A DNA stretch of 64,000 bases from NCBI RefSeq assembly GCF_028713855.1, contig NZ_JAQTNN010000003.1, positions 62,001 to 126,000 of the forward strand, written 5' to 3'. Below, in pieces: positions 36,984 through 47,439 of the stretch. The translations under genes were made by a program, and so were the position numbers. This stretch comes from Sulfuricurvum sp. (GTDB lineage Bacteria > Campylobacterota > Campylobacteria > Campylobacterales > Sulfurimonadaceae). The notes below the pieces were generated by a model. The model ran no database searches and was not told the origin of the DNA. It worked only from the letters and a program-made list of their open reading frames with translations. Each line of letters begins with the position of its first letter. Position 1 is the first letter of the stretch.

Positions 36984-38339
36984 TTATAGGTTAAAGCCAC
37001 GTTCACCGTGCACAGACTCATCCAAACCTTGGCTCTCTTGTTCTTCGTTAACACGTGAACCGCCGGTCAATGCCATTGCGATGTAGTAAACCACGATCGT
37101 ACCGACCAAAGTAAATAATCCTACAAGTAATGCTGATTCAGCTTGAACCATAATTTGTCCCATACGATCGCCTGAATCTTTCAACGGCCCTGCCCAAAGA
37201 AGAGCGTTATCGGTATTTGGTGTGTACAAAGCAAAGATACCGGTTGAAATCGCACCCCAAAGACCTGCGAGGAAGTGAACTCCAAACGCATCCAAAGAAT
37301 CATCGTAACCCAATTTTTTCTTGAGAGCCGTTACACCAAAGAATGCTACTACCGCACCAACGGTACCGATGATTAATGCCCCGCCAACACTTACGAATCC
37401 TGCTGCCGGAGTGATCGCAACCAAACCTGCTACTGCACCGGATGCCGCTCCGAGAAGGGTCGGTTTTTTGAACACCATATATTCAACCACAATCCATGTC
37501 ACTGTTGCAACCGAAGCTGCGATGGTTGTTGTTAGGAAAGCAACACCGGCAATCGCGTTCGCACCGAAAGCTGAACCGGCATTAAATCCGTACCAACCGA
37601 ACCAGAGTAAACCGGCACCAACAGCCGTCAAGATAACACTTGTCGGTTTCATCGCAACTTTTGGATAACCCGCACGTTTGCCGATCAAAACAGCCAAAAC
37701 AAGTCCAGCCAAACCGCCGTTCATGTGAACAACCGTACCCCCTGCAAAGTCAAGCGCACCCTCGTTGAAAAGGTAACCGCCACCCCACACCATGTGAGCA
37801 ATCGGTGCATAAACCACGATTGTCCAAACAAATGCAAATACCATCCAGGTAGAGAACTTCATACGCTCAATGACTGAACCGGCAACGATAGCAACGGTAA
37901 TTGCAGCAAATGTCCCTTGGAACGCGACAAATACAAATTTAGGATACAGTTGTCCCAACTCAACACTTGCAAAATCAGTCCAGCTGATACCGCTAAGCAT
38001 TACATTTGCAAATCCACCGATTACTTGGTTCATCGGGCCTTCTGCCGTACCGAAAGCGATAGAGAATCCGGCGATTACCCATGCGATCATCGCTACTGCA
38101 AATGCACCGAAGATCATTGCAAACGTATTCAAAATATTTTTAGAACGGGTCATACCGCCGTAAAACAATGCCAAACCGATCGGTGTCATCAACATAACCA
38201 ATGCTGTTGACATCATCATCCATGCAGTATCACCTGAATTAAGTACAGGTGCCACTGCTTCAACAACAGCTGTTGCGTTAGCGTCATCAGCAAATGCCGA
38301 TACGCCCAGTAGCGATAAAGCTAAAAGCCACTTTTTCAT
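36984..38339 (-). CDS. amt: Ammonium transporter Amt (with signal peptide)
   Basis: A 451-aa Amt with a cleavable leader (MKKWLLALSLLGVSAFADDA) and eleven helices. Pore features: AGGTVVHMNGGLAGLVLA, GFNAGSAFGANAIAG and DAFGVHFLAGLWGAISTG with the second His. It is co-transcribed with glnK 10 bases later. An AAGGAG box precedes the ATG. It has its own promoter with the 19-bp palindrome, 70 bases upstream. Confidence 0.97.
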   Translation of the reverse strand: MKKWLLALSLLGVSAFADDANATAVVEAVAPVLNSGDTAWMMMSTALVMLMTPIGLALFYGGMTRSKNILNTFAMIFGAFAVAMIAWVIAGFSIAFGTAEGPMNQVIGGFANVMLSGISWTDFASVELGQLYPKFVFVAFQGTFAAITVAIVAGSVIERMKFSTWMVFAFVWTIVVYAPIAHMVWGGGYLFNEGALDFAGGTVVHMNGGLAGLVLAVLIGKRAGYPKVAMKPTSVILTAVGAGLLWFGWYGFNAGSAFGANAIAGVAFLTTTIAASVATVTWIVVEYMVFKKPTLLGAASGAVAGLVAITPAAGFVSVGGALIIGTVGAVVAFFGVTALKKKLGYDDSLDAFGVHFLAGLWGAISTGIFALYTPNTDNALLWAGPLKDSGDRMGQIMVQAESALLVGLFTLVGTIVVYYIAMALTGGSRVNEEQESQGLDESVHGERGFNL

Positions 38340-38371
38340 TTTTTCTCCTTATAACTTGAATGTCGAATACC

Positions 38372-38427
38372 ATTGTACAGAGTAATTGAAAGTGAATAGT
38401 GCAGATGGTTGATTAAATTTTAATCAA
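38372..38427 (-). promoter_or_regulatory. Promoter of amt-glnK with 19-bp palindrome
   Basis: TACAAT on the minus strand at 38377-38372, with TTGATTAAATTTTAATCAA at 38409-38427, 31 bases between them. Identical in sequence, and within one base in spacing, to the site before the second amt. The rest of the 207-base gap between the two genes is AT-rich and shows nothing else. Confidence 0.6.
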
Positions 38428-38546
38428 TTTGAAGGGTGAAATTAAAAACAAGCTTATTTTATAATTATAAGGAAAGAATATAACTGAAGAGTGAGGAAGT
38501 GTCTTAATTACTCGTTATGGCTCAAACGCCATTACGAGTACAAAGA

Positions 38547-38927
<381 letters not shown>

Positions 38928-38983
38928 TTATTTAACTAATTTAGCAAATCAAAGCATTTTTTAGATTTTAAGGCGCATTCGGT

Positions 38984-38989
38984 TATAAT
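38984..38989 (+). promoter_or_regulatory. Candidate -10 box of gyrA
   Basis: TATAAT 32 bases before the gyrA ATG, with TTAGAT 17 bases upstream as a weak -35 (38961-38966). Confidence 0.5.
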
Positions 38990-39020
38990 CAGCCATATTA
39001 TCTTCACTTTTGGGGACCGC

Positions 39021-41501
39021 ATGAACGATCTGCTAGACAACAGCGAAATAAATGACATTAATATAGAAGACACACTCAAGAGCAGTTATCTTGATTACTC
39101 GATGAGCGTTATCATCGGGCGTGCCCTTCCAGACGTCCGGGACGGTCTTAAACCGGTACATAGACGTATTCTTTATGCCATGGACAAACTTAGCCTTTCC
39201 GCAGGTGCTAAATACAAAAAATCAGCCCGTATCGTCGGTGACGTTATCGGGCAATACCATCCGCACGGTGATACTTCTGTTTACGATGCCTTGGTTCGTA
39301 TGGCACAGCCTTTCGCAATGCGCGCACCGCTAGTAGACGGTCAGGGAAACTTCGGTTCAGTTGATGGAGACAGCGCGGCAGCGATGCGTTATACCGAAGC
39401 GCGTATGACCCGTTATGCGGGAGAACTTCTTAAAGATCTTGAAAAAGACACTGTTGATATGATTGAGAACTACGACGGTACCACCTTTGAGCCCGAGGTT
39501 CTTCCGACACGAGTCCCGAATCTTATTATTAACGGTTCGAGTGGTATCGCTGTCGGTATGGCGACCAACATCCCTCCTCATAATCCGAATGAAGTTTTGA
39601 GCGCATTGGTACACTTGATGGATAATCCGAATGCTTCTCTGATCGAGATCATGCAGTTTATCAAAGCTCCCGATTTTCCGACGGGGGGGACCATCTACGG
39701 TAAAAAAGGGATTTTGGACGCTTATGAAACCGGCCGCGGACGTATCCGCATCCGTGCCAAAACTCATATCGAGAAAAAATCGAATAAAGATGTTATTGTC
39801 ATTGATGAGCTTCCGTATCAAGTGAACAAAGCCCGTTTGATCGAAACCATTGCCGATTTAGTAAAAGACAAATTCATCGAAGGTATTTCTGAAATCCGTG
39901 ACGAATCAGACCGTGAGGGTATCCGCGTCGTTATCGAGCTTAAACGCGATGCGATGAGTGAAATCGTCCTCAATAATCTCTATAAATCGACCAATATGGA
40001 GACTACGTTCGGGATCATCATGCTCTCCGTCTTTAATCAAGAACCTCGTGTTTTCACCCTCTTAGAGATGTTGGGTCACTTTATCAACCACCGTAAAACC
40101 GTTATTATCCGCCGTACTATTTTCGATCTCGAAAAAGCAAAAGCCCGTGCTCATATCTTGGAAGGTTTGAAAAAAGCACTCGATCATATCGAAGCAATTA
40201 TCAAGCTCATCCGTGCAAGCAATGACGGCGAAGCGGCTAAAAATGGTTTGATCTCCGAATTCGGATTTTCACCGATCCAAGCCCAAGCGATTTTGGATAT
40301 GCGTCTCCAACGACTCACCGGTCTTGAGCGTGACAAAATCGAAAATGAACTCAAAGAGATTTTGGCACACATCGACTATCTTGAGAGCATCCTCCGAAGC
40401 GAAGAGGTTCTTAAAGGGATTATCAAAGGTGAATTCGTTGAACTCGTTGAGCAATACAATATCCCTCGTGTCACCGATATTGAAGACAACTATGATGATA
40501 TCAATATCGAAGATTTGATCCCGAATGAGCCGATGGTTGTCACCATCAGCCACCGTGGATACATCAAACGCGTACCGTTGGTAGCGTATGAAAAACAGAT
40601 CCGAGGCGGTAAAGGCAAAATTGCCGTTACCACCTACGATGATGACTTTATCGAGAAATTCTATACCTGCAACACTCATGATACTTTGATGTTCGTCACC
40701 GATCGCGGACAGCTCCACTGGCTCAAAGTGTACAAAATTCCGGAAGGTTCCCGTACAGCCAAAGGTAAAGCAGTCGTTAATCTCATCAACCTCGAAGCGG
40801 ATGAAAAAATCCGCTCGATTATCCCGACTACCGATTTTGATGAGAGCAAATCACTCGTATTCTTTACCCAAAACGGTGTTGTCAAACGTACCGCCCTTAG
40901 CGAATTCTCGAACGTCCGAAGTAACGGTGTCCGCGCAATCGTTCTCGATGATGATGACGCATTAATCACTGCACACATCGCAAATGAAGAGACCAAATAT
41001 CTCTTTATCGTAACAAAATACGCGCAGTGTATCAAATTTGAAATCGAAAAAACCCGTGATCAGGGACGCAGCACCCGTGGGGTTCGCGGTATTAAATTCA
41101 AAATTGACGGAGACGTCGTTGTCGATGCCAACATTATCAAAAGCGATGAAGAAGAGATCTTGATGGTGAGTGAAAAAGGTATCGGAAAACGAACCACTGC
41201 TGAAGAATACCGCCTCACCAACCGTGCAGGAACCGGTGTTATCGCAATGAAACTCAATGCCAAAACCGGAACAACGGTTGTCGGTTGTCTTATGGTTGAT
41301 GAGACGATGGATATGATGGCGCTCACCAAAGCGGGCAAAATGATCCGTGTCGACATGCAAACGATTGCGAAATCGGGGCGTAACACCAGTGGTGTTTACA
41401 TCATTAAAGGCGATGACGTCGCGAGTATTTCTCGTTGTCCGAAGAAAGACGAAGAGGAAGAAGAGTCCGAAACCCCTGAGGGAACCTTGGAATTGGAATA
41501 G
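39021..41501 (+). CDS. gyrA: DNA gyrase subunit A
   Basis: The 826-aa breakage-reunion subunit of gyrase. It has [19 protein letters not shown], the catalytic Tyr in [12 protein letters not shown], and C-terminal beta-pinwheel repeats including the GyrA-box-like RGGKGK. The quinolone region reads [15 protein letters not shown]; Thr where E. coli has Ser83 is normal in this phylum, and Asp87 is kept. The C-terminus is acidic. Transcribed alone, opposite in direction to the P-II/amt cluster. Confidence 0.98.
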   Translation: MNDLLDNSEINDINIEDTLKSSYLDYSMSVIIGRALPDVRDGLKPVHRRILYAMDKLSLSAGAKYKKSARIVGDVIGQYHPHGDTSVYDALVRMAQPFAMRAPLVDGQGNFGSVDGDSAAAMRYTEARMTRYAGELLKDLEKDTVDMIENYDGTTFEPEVLPTRVPNLIINGSSGIAVGMATNIPPHNPNEVLSALVHLMDNPNASLIEIMQFIKAPDFPTGGTIYGKKGILDAYETGRGRIRIRAKTHIEKKSNKDVIVIDELPYQVNKARLIETIADLVKDKFIEGISEIRDESDREGIRVVIELKRDAMSEIVLNNLYKSTNMETTFGIIMLSVFNQEPRVFTLLEMLGHFINHRKTVIIRRTIFDLEKAKARAHILEGLKKALDHIEAIIKLIRASNDGEAAKNGLISEFGFSPIQAQAILDMRLQRLTGLERDKIENELKEILAHIDYLESILRSEEVLKGIIKGEFVELVEQYNIPRVTDIEDNYDDINIEDLIPNEPMVVTISHRGYIKRVPLVAYEKQIRGGKGKIAVTTYDDDFIEKFYTCNTHDTLMFVTDRGQLHWLKVYKIPEGSRTAKGKAVVNLINLEADEKIRSIIPTTDFDESKSLVFFTQNGVVKRTALSEFSNVRSNGVRAIVLDDDDALITAHIANEETKYLFIVTKYAQCIKFEIEKTRDQGRSTRGVRGIKFKIDGDVVVDANIIKSDEEEILMVSEKGIGKRTTAEEYRLTNRAGTGVIAMKLNAKTGTTVVGCLMVDETMDMMALTKAGKMIRVDMQTIAKSGRNTSGVYIIKGDDVASISRCPKKDEEEEESETPEGTLELE

Positions 41502-41549
41502 TATTTGCTATTCATTAGCAACTATTCCAAATATTTCCAAGGAAACAGA

Positions 41550-42008
41550 ATGAGACTATCTGCTGCTCTCGCCCTTTTGCTCAGTGTATCTGCACTGCAA
41601 GCGGGTATTTTTTCGACTGATGAATCCTCTGACCAAAAAGTCAAATGTGTCTACAGCGGCACAGACGGCAACTGTGTCGAACCTATTTTAAAAGCTGAGA
41701 ACGAACTGGTTATCACCGTAACTGGTCAAGGGGTAGCCCCTTCCGTCACCGCTTCTCCTGCCCAAGCGTACGCATTGGCTAAACGCGCCGCAATGGTGGA
41801 CGGATACCGTCTCATCGCAGAACGGGTCAAAGGGGTACAGGTCGAAGGGCAAGATACCATCAAAAATATGATGTTGCAACAATCAAGTACCAAAACATCG
41901 GTTGAGGCAATCGTTCGCGGTGCCAATATCATGAATACTACATTTAAAGAGGGTCTGTGCGAAGTCGAAATGGAAATCGCCCTTTCGTATTCTCGAGTCT
42001 TGCATTAA
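41550..42008 (+). CDS. Exported LPP20-like protein
   Basis: A 152-aa protein with a signal peptide (MRLSAALALLLSVSALQAG) and a C-terminal domain in the style of the LPP20 family (AYALAKRAAMVDGYRLIAERVKGV, then VEAIVRGANIM). Helicobacter LPP20 is a surface lipoprotein; here no lipobox Cys follows the leader, so it should be periplasmic or outer-membrane attached by other means. ATG 41550 follows AAGGAAAC. It is linked to the next gene by a 52-base overlap. Function unknown. Confidence 0.75.
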   Translation: MRLSAALALLLSVSALQAGIFSTDESSDQKVKCVYSGTDGNCVEPILKAENELVITVTGQGVAPSVTASPAQAYALAKRAAMVDGYRLIAERVKGVQVEGQDTIKNMMLQQSSTKTSVEAIVRGANIMNTTFKEGLCEVEMEIALSYSRVLH

Positions 42009-42361
42009 TCTCGACTCTTATCCACGCAGCCGATAACTACTATATAGGATATCGGCTCACCACTAAAAATGCTCAACCCATTGAAGAACAATTCACCGTA
42101 TCCAAAGCGATGCAGCCCTGCACCGAATACGGCAATTTCATCCTGACACTTCCACGACTTTCAGGTGCGACACTTGAAACTGTTTTAAATCTTGAACGAA
42201 GTACTTTTATTGAATATGCCGCCGAGCATGAGCTGCGGCTTAAAAGTAACGAAACAATAACTTCTTCCAATGTACAAAGTCTCCAAACCCTCACCCTTCC
42301 GACACGATGCTATGCAGTCGAGTTTAATGATCACTCTGTTACAATCTCCCTATCAAAATAA
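41957..42361 (+). CDS. Small exported protein of unknown function
   Basis: A 134-aa protein read from GTG at 41957, in another frame over the last 52 bases of the LPP20-like gene. A hydrophobic stretch (FVFSSLALISTLIHAA) ends near residue 25 and looks like a signal peptide with a basic front (RSRNGNR). The mature part has two Cys (QPCTEYG, PTRCYAVEF) that could form a disulfide. I recognise no family. It ends 9 bases before flgR. No later ATG, GTG or TTG in frame keeps the signal. Confidence 0.55.
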   Translation: MRSRNGNRPFVFSSLALISTLIHAADNYYIGYRLTTKNAQPIEEQFTVSKAMQPCTEYGNFILTLPRLSGATLETVLNLERSTFIEYAAEHELRLKSNETITSSNVQSLQTLTLPTRCYAVEFNDHSVTISLSK

Positions 42362-42370
42362 GGGTTCTAA

Positions 42371-43525
42371 ATGAAAATTGCGATTGTCGAAGATGATATT
42401 AATATGCGTAAATCGCTCGAAATTGCGATGAGTGACTATGATAAATACGATGTTCACACTTTTAAAAATGCACGTGATGCCCTTAAAAAACTCGATGATT
42501 CTTTCGATCTCGTTATTAGTGATATTAACATGCCCGGAATGGACGGTATCGAGTTCGTTAAAACCCTGGGTGGAAAGTATGAAGTAATTATCATCACCGG
42601 CAATGCCACCCTCACCCGCGCTATCGAATCGATACAACTCGGTGTAAAAGATTTTCTTCTCAAACCCTTCGAAATCGAAACACTGATTACCGCCATAGAG
42701 CGCAGCGCGAATGTGAGTAAAAAAACACCTAAAGATTCTTTTTCTCCTATCACCACGAATAATAGCTTTTTAGGAAGTTCACCTGCATTAGACAAACTCC
42801 TTGGTCGCATTGCCAAAGCCGCAACAACGGATGCAAGCATTATGCTTCTTGGAGAGAGCGGTGTCGGAAAAGAGCTTTTTGCACGTCACATCCATGAAAG
42901 TTCATCCCGCACCTCGAAACCTTTTGTCGCGATCAACATGGCAGCAATTCCTGATAATCTGATTGAGAGTGAACTTTTTGGTTTTGAGAAAGGCTCCTTT
43001 ACCGATGCAATCGAAGCGAAAATAGGGCAATTTGAGTTAGCCGAAGGGGGAACCCTGTTTTTGGATGAAATTGCCGAGATGCCCTATCCTCTTCAAGCCA
43101 AACTTTTGCGTGTCTTGCAAGAGCGCGAAATTCGCCGTTTGGGTGCTTCTAAAAATACCAAAATCGATGTCCGTATCATTTGCGCTACCAATGCGGATTT
43201 ACATCAAAAAATAACCGACGGAAAATTCCGCGAAGATTTATATTATCGTCTTAACACTATCCCTCTTCATATTCCACCGCTGCGCGAACGACGCGAAGAA
43301 ATTCTCTCCATTGCCGAGTCAATATTAGTCCAAAACTGCACACAGTACGGCTTTGAAAATAAATCATTTACACCAAGTGCCCGTAACGCTTTGGAACAAT
43401 ACAACTGGCCGGGAAATATTCGTGAACTTATCTCTGTCGTCGAACGTTCCGCTATTTTGAGTGATGGGGCCATAATCGATACGGAAGACCTCTTCTTAGA
43501 AGCACGAGGATTAGGTCGCATCTAA
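42371..43525 (+). CDS. flgR: Sigma54-dependent response regulator FlgR, lacking the DNA-binding domain
   Basis: A 384-aa NtrC-type regulator. Receiver residues 1-115 (phospho-Asp51 in VISDINMPGMDG, Lys98 in DFLLKPF) are followed by a sigma54 AAA+ domain with Walker A GESGVGKE (161-168) and Walker B GGTLFLDEIAE. The sigma54-contact loop reads GSFTDA (208-213) instead of GAFTGA. The protein stops soon after WPGNIRELISVVERSAI; the Fis-type helix-turn-helix is absent. Helicobacter pylori FlgR, the flagellar regulator, has the same cut and about the same length. No flagellar genes are adjacent. Confidence 0.85.
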   Translation: MKIAIVEDDINMRKSLEIAMSDYDKYDVHTFKNARDALKKLDDSFDLVISDINMPGMDGIEFVKTLGGKYEVIIITGNATLTRAIESIQLGVKDFLLKPFEIETLITAIERSANVSKKTPKDSFSPITTNNSFLGSSPALDKLLGRIAKAATTDASIMLLGESGVGKELFARHIHESSSRTSKPFVAINMAAIPDNLIESELFGFEKGSFTDAIEAKIGQFELAEGGTLFLDEIAEMPYPLQAKLLRVLQEREIRRLGASKNTKIDVRIICATNADLHQKITDGKFREDLYYRLNTIPLHIPPLRERREEILSIAESILVQNCTQYGFENKSFTPSARNALEQYNWPGNIRELISVVERSAILSDGAIIDTEDLFLEARGLGRI

Positions 43526-43537
43526 GTCCGTATTGGA

Positions 43538-43543
43538 TATAAT
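43538..43543 (+). promoter_or_regulatory. Candidate -10 box of asd
   Basis: TATAAT 52 bases before the asd ATG and 13 bases after the flgR stop. There is no recognisable -35. It suggests asd can be read apart from flgR. Confidence 0.4.
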
Positions 43544-43594
43544 CGCGAAAAATATTCACGGGTGACTACTGTTCATCCTCAAGGAAAGCTTCCT

Positions 43595-44623
43595 ATGAAA
43601 CGTTATAACGTTGCTATCGTTGGTGCCAGCGGTGCTGTTGGAGAAGAAATTTTACGTATTTTTGAAGAGATCGATTTCCCTCTCAATAAACTTGTTCCAC
43701 TTGCTAGTGCACGCAGTGCAGGAAATACTGTTACGTTCAAAGATCACGACCTCGTTATCAAAGAGCTAACTCCCACCGTCTTTACCGAAGAAGAGATCGA
43801 AATCGCTCTCTTCAGTGCCGGTGGAAGTGTGTCGGCTGAGTTTGCTCCCTATGCTGCAAAAGCAGGTGCGGTAGTTATCGATAATACGAGCCATTTTCGT
43901 ATGTTTGAGGACGTCCCTCTCGTCGTCCCTGAAGTCAATCCTGAAGATATTGCTCAATGGCGGAATCGCGGAATCATCGCTAATCCGAACTGCTCTACCA
44001 TTCAAATGGTTCAAGCACTCAAACCTCTTGATGATGCGTACGATTTGCAACGTATCGATGTTAGCACCTATCAAGCAACTTCCGGTGCCGGAAAATCGGC
44101 GATGGAAGAGCTTGTTGAACAGATGCAAGCATTTTTCTCATTTAAACTCGATGATGTGGAACCAAAAAAATTCCCGCACCGTATCGCACTGAATGCTATT
44201 CCGCAAATTGACTCTTTCACCGACAGCGGCTATACGAAAGAAGAGCTCAAAATGGTAAATGAGACCCAAAAGATTATGCACAAAGATATCGAGGTGAGTG
44301 CAACCTGCGTCCGTATTCCTACACTTCGCGGTCATGCGGAAACCCTTACCCTCACATTTGACGGTGCTGTCAATGCAGATGAAGCACGAGAACTTTTGCG
44401 TAAAGCTCCGAACATTATCGTTATGGACGTACCGGAAGAGAGTATTTATCCAATGCCGTCACTGTGTATGGATCAAAATGAAACCTTTGTAGGACGTATC
44501 CGTAATGACCTTTATCGTGAAAATGTACTTCACTTATGGGTTGTTGCTGATAATCTTCGTGTAGGTGCTGCAACCAATGCTGTACGAATTGCCCAAAAAT
44601 GGGTAGAGATGCAAGGAAACTAA
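43595..44623 (+). CDS. asd: Aspartate-semialdehyde dehydrogenase
   Basis: A 342-aa enzyme that reduces aspartyl phosphate to aspartate semialdehyde, for lysine/diaminopimelate, threonine and methionine. NADP site VAIVGASGAVGEEILR, catalytic Cys in NPNCSTIQMV, active-site His in TLRGHAETL, and TYQATSGAGKSAM. Start at 43595 with AAGGAA upstream; an open frame to 43562 has no support. Two bases separate it from the next gene. Confidence 0.96.
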   Translation: MKRYNVAIVGASGAVGEEILRIFEEIDFPLNKLVPLASARSAGNTVTFKDHDLVIKELTPTVFTEEEIEIALFSAGGSVSAEFAPYAAKAGAVVIDNTSHFRMFEDVPLVVPEVNPEDIAQWRNRGIIANPNCSTIQMVQALKPLDDAYDLQRIDVSTYQATSGAGKSAMEELVEQMQAFFSFKLDDVEPKKFPHRIALNAIPQIDSFTDSGYTKEELKMVNETQKIMHKDIEVSATCVRIPTLRGHAETLTLTFDGAVNADEARELLRKAPNIIVMDVPEESIYPMPSLCMDQNETFVGRIRNDLYRENVLHLWVVADNLRVGAATNAVRIAQKWVEMQGN

Positions 44624-44625
44624 AG

Positions 44626-45150
44626 ATGAACTTCATCGAAAATCTCTTTGAACACGGACTTTGGAGTTCACGCTTTATTATTATCTTGGCTGTTATTTTT
44701 GGTCTTGTAGGGGCTGTGCTCCTTTTTGCGGTTGCAAGTTTTGATATCTTTAATACCGCTGTATATGTCATCCAATCGTACGCCACCCATGCACACCCGG
44801 AAAATTTTCACGAACAAGTCGTCGGAGGTATCATCGGCGCGGTCGATTTATACCTTATCGGTGTCATTATGATTATTTTCTCATTTGGTTTGTATGAGCT
44901 CTTTATCTCCGATATTGATCCTGCAAAAGATGAAGGTGGGAAAGAGAACCAACTTTTGGCGGTTCATTCACTCGATCAGCTCAAAGATAAAATTTCCAAA
45001 GTCGTTGTTATGGTACTCGTCGTTAGCTTTTTCCAAAAAGCTGGACATACACCTTATAATAGTGCTTTAGAGCTTTTTTATCTCGCACTTTCCATCACAG
45101 CGTTGGCTGTTGGTCTTTATTTCTTGAGCAAAGTAGGTCACCATGAGTAA
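44626..45150 (+). CDS. YqhA-like (UPF0114) membrane protein
   Basis: A 174-aa protein with about four helices ([64 protein letters not shown]). The stretch [14 protein letters not shown] matches the UPF0114/YqhA family, of unknown function. ATG at 44626, two bases after the asd stop. It overlaps hemE by 8 bases, so it is read in the asd-hemE operon. Confidence 0.85.
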   Translation: MNFIENLFEHGLWSSRFIIILAVIFGLVGAVLLFAVASFDIFNTAVYVIQSYATHAHPENFHEQVVGGIIGAVDLYLIGVIMIIFSFGLYELFISDIDPAKDEGGKENQLLAVHSLDQLKDKISKVVVMVLVVSFFQKAGHTPYNSALELFYLALSITALAVGLYFLSKVGHHE

Positions 45151-46186
45151 GATTTTCGTTGATGCGTGTTTTGGAAAAGAGACTCCTTATACCCCTGTAT
45201 GGATGATGCGTCAAGCGGGACGTTATCTCCCTGAATACATGGAAGTGCGTAAACGTGCCGGAAACTTTTTGAACCTTTGCCATGCTCCTGATATGGCGGC
45301 GGAAGTCACCATCCAGCCGGTTGATATCGTGGGTGTAGATGCTGCAATTTTGTTCAGCGATATTTTGGTCGTTCCGAATGAAATGGGTATGAAACTTGAT
45401 TTCATCAAAGGGGAAGGTCCGGTATTCGAAAACCCGATCGCGTCTGAAGAGGATCTAAATGAACTGATCGGCGGAGATGAAGCGGCTTCTAAACTTACCT
45501 ATGTTTACGATACCATCAAGATTTTAAGAGCGCAACTTGATGCGCGTGATGATAATAAAGCTTTGATCGGCTTTACCGGTGCACCGTGGACACTCGCCAC
45601 CTATATGATCGAGGGACAAGGGACCAAAACCTACAATATATGCAAAAAAATGATGTATTCAAACCCTGAACTGCTTCATAAAATACTCAAAAAAGTGACC
45701 GAAGTCGTCAAACTTTACATGGAAAAACAGATCCAAGCGGGAATCGATGTTGTTCAAATCTTCGACAGCTGGGCGGCAGCGATTGAGCCTAGTAAATACG
45801 ATGAGTTTTCATGGAGCTACATGGTCGAAATCGCCGAATATTTAAAAGAAAAATACCCTCATGTTCCTGTTATTATGTTTCCAAAAGGGGTTCCTGCCTT
45901 TTTGGATCAGGTGTATGGAAATTTCGATGTTTTCGGAGTCGACTGGAGTACCCCTATGGCTCTGGCAAAAGAAAAGCTCGGTGATCGATACGTATTGCAA
46001 GGGAATATGGAGCCGTGCCGTTTGTACTCAAAAGAGCAAACTACCGCGTGTGTAGAAGCGATCCAAGAGATCATGGAAGGACGTCGCCATATCTTCAACC
46101 TCGGACACGGGATTCTCCCGGATGTTCCGGTTGAAAATGCACAACACTTCGTTCGTGAATGCCAACGTGTGAGTAAAAAAGCCTAA
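45143..46186 (+). CDS. hemE: Uroporphyrinogen decarboxylase HemE
   Basis: A 347-aa cytosolic haem-synthesis enzyme that removes four carboxyls from uroporphyrinogen III. Signatures: [16 protein letters not shown] near the N-terminus, [13 protein letters not shown] with the catalytic Asp, [16 protein letters not shown], and [13 protein letters not shown]. Its start overlaps the YqhA-like gene by 8 bases, and it runs straight into the radical SAM gene 2 bases later. Confidence 0.98.
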   Translation: MSKIFVDACFGKETPYTPVWMMRQAGRYLPEYMEVRKRAGNFLNLCHAPDMAAEVTIQPVDIVGVDAAILFSDILVVPNEMGMKLDFIKGEGPVFENPIASEEDLNELIGGDEAASKLTYVYDTIKILRAQLDARDDNKALIGFTGAPWTLATYMIEGQGTKTYNICKKMMYSNPELLHKILKKVTEVVKLYMEKQIQAGIDVVQIFDSWAAAIEPSKYDEFSWSYMVEIAEYLKEKYPHVPVIMFPKGVPAFLDQVYGNFDVFGVDWSTPMALAKEKLGDRYVLQGNMEPCRLYSKEQTTACVEAIQEIMEGRRHIFNLGHGILPDVPVENAQHFVRECQRVSKKA

Positions 46187-46188
46187 TC

Positions 46189-47127
46189 ATGTCCACCATT
46201 TTCGGTCCCGTACATTCACGCCGTTTCGGTGTATCACTTGGGATCGACCTCTCTGCATCGCATAAACAATGTAATTTTGACTGTCTCTACTGTGAACTTG
46301 CCCCTGCACCGGCGATGCCACACCAGCACACTGTAACTCCGGTAGATACTATTCTAAACGACCTCACCGAAGCGCTTAAACAACATTCTAATATCGATGT
46401 CATTACCCTAACCGCTAACGGCGAGCCGACCATGTATCCTCATTTACACGAGCTTATCGATCAGATAAATATACTCAAAGGCTCTGTTGAAACCCTTATT
46501 CTCTCCAACAGTGCCTGCCTTAGCGATGAGAATGTTTTTAATGCTCTTCTAAAGCTCGACCAAGTCAAGCTTTCTCTCGATGCCGCAACAGCCGAAGTAT
46601 TCAAAAAAATAGATCGCCCTGCCGAGGGGATAGAAATCGCTACAATTATCGAAAGTATCATCCGATTTTCACATCTATTTAAAGGGAAATTATTTTTAGA
46701 GATTTTATTTGTCAAAGGTATCAATGACACACTCAGCGAAATAGAAGCACTCAACCGTATCTTACTGGATATCCGATGTGAACGTATTGATATCGGTACG
46801 GTTGATCGTCCTCCGGCTTATGCGGTACAAGGGCTTGGTTTTGAGGAGCTTTATACACTGTCACAGTATTTTGACCCATCGCTTCCGATTCACATCGTTT
46901 CACGTACTCATGCGCAGGCAATGCCGAGCACTTACAGTGCTGAAGAGATACTGACAACCCTTGACAAACGTCCTTTGACCGCCGAAGACATCGATGCCCT
47001 CTTTGATACCGAGTCCAAAGAACGCTTTCAAATCCTGCTAAATCAAGGGAAAATTGCTCAAATCGAACGTTCTAATGTGATTTTTTTTACTCCGACGGAA
47101 AATATTCATCGAAAACGCTCTAAATAA
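46189..47127 (+). CDS. Radical SAM protein (COG0731-like)
   Basis: A 312-aa radical SAM protein. The cluster motif is CNFDCLYCE near residue 25, followed by the glycine-rich LTANGEPTMYP. The opening GPVHSRRFGVSLGIDL is typical of a widespread small family near COG0731. A C-terminal helical part (LTAEDIDALFDTESKERF) may bind substrate. The substrate is unknown. It is the last gene of the asd-hemE run before the tRNA pair. Confidence 0.88.
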   Translation: MSTIFGPVHSRRFGVSLGIDLSASHKQCNFDCLYCELAPAPAMPHQHTVTPVDTILNDLTEALKQHSNIDVITLTANGEPTMYPHLHELIDQINILKGSVETLILSNSACLSDENVFNALLKLDQVKLSLDAATAEVFKKIDRPAEGIEIATIIESIIRFSHLFKGKLFLEILFVKGINDTLSEIEALNRILLDIRCERIDIGTVDRPPAYAVQGLGFEELYTLSQYFDPSLPIHIVSRTHAQAMPSTYSAEEILTTLDKRPLTAEDIDALFDTESKERFQILLNQGKIAQIERSNVIFFTPTENIHRKRSK

Positions 47128-47138
47128 CCCCATTTTTA

Positions 47139-47167
47139 TTGACAATTGAGCCTTCATAACGTATAAT
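47139..47167 (+). promoter_or_regulatory. Consensus sigma70 promoter of the tRNA-Asn pair
   Basis: TTGACA (47139-47144), 17 bases, TATAAT (47162-47167): a perfect match. The start point near 47174 is about 11 bases before the first tRNA. Confidence 0.92.
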
Positions 47168-47184
47168 TACGCCCTCATAAACAT

Positions 47185-47259
<75 letters not shown>

Positions 47260-47286
47260 CGTTTAGAGATTTCTTCATTGTTTTAT

Positions 47287-47361
47287 TCCGAATTAGCTCA
47301 GCGGTAGAGTAGGTGACTGTTAATCACTTGGTCACTGGTTCGAATCCAGTATTCGGAGCCA
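47287..47361 (+). tRNA. tRNA-Asn (GUU), copy 2
   Basis: Nearly identical to copy 1. It differs in the acceptor (TCCGAAT, which makes a full Watson-Crick stem) and in the T arm (ACTGG/CCAGT), where both sides changed together. CCA is encoded. It probably shares the promoter of copy 1. Confidence 0.97.
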
Positions 47362-47439
47362 CCCTCCACAAATCCATTAAACAACACTTTTAAAATCAAT
47401 TTTTTCGGCTCTATCCAAATTGTATCTGCATACATGAAA

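Noticed and set aside
39021-41501. Quinolone-resistance change in gyrA (Thr at the Ser83 position)
   Set aside because: Thr at this site is the wild-type residue in Campylobacter and relatives.
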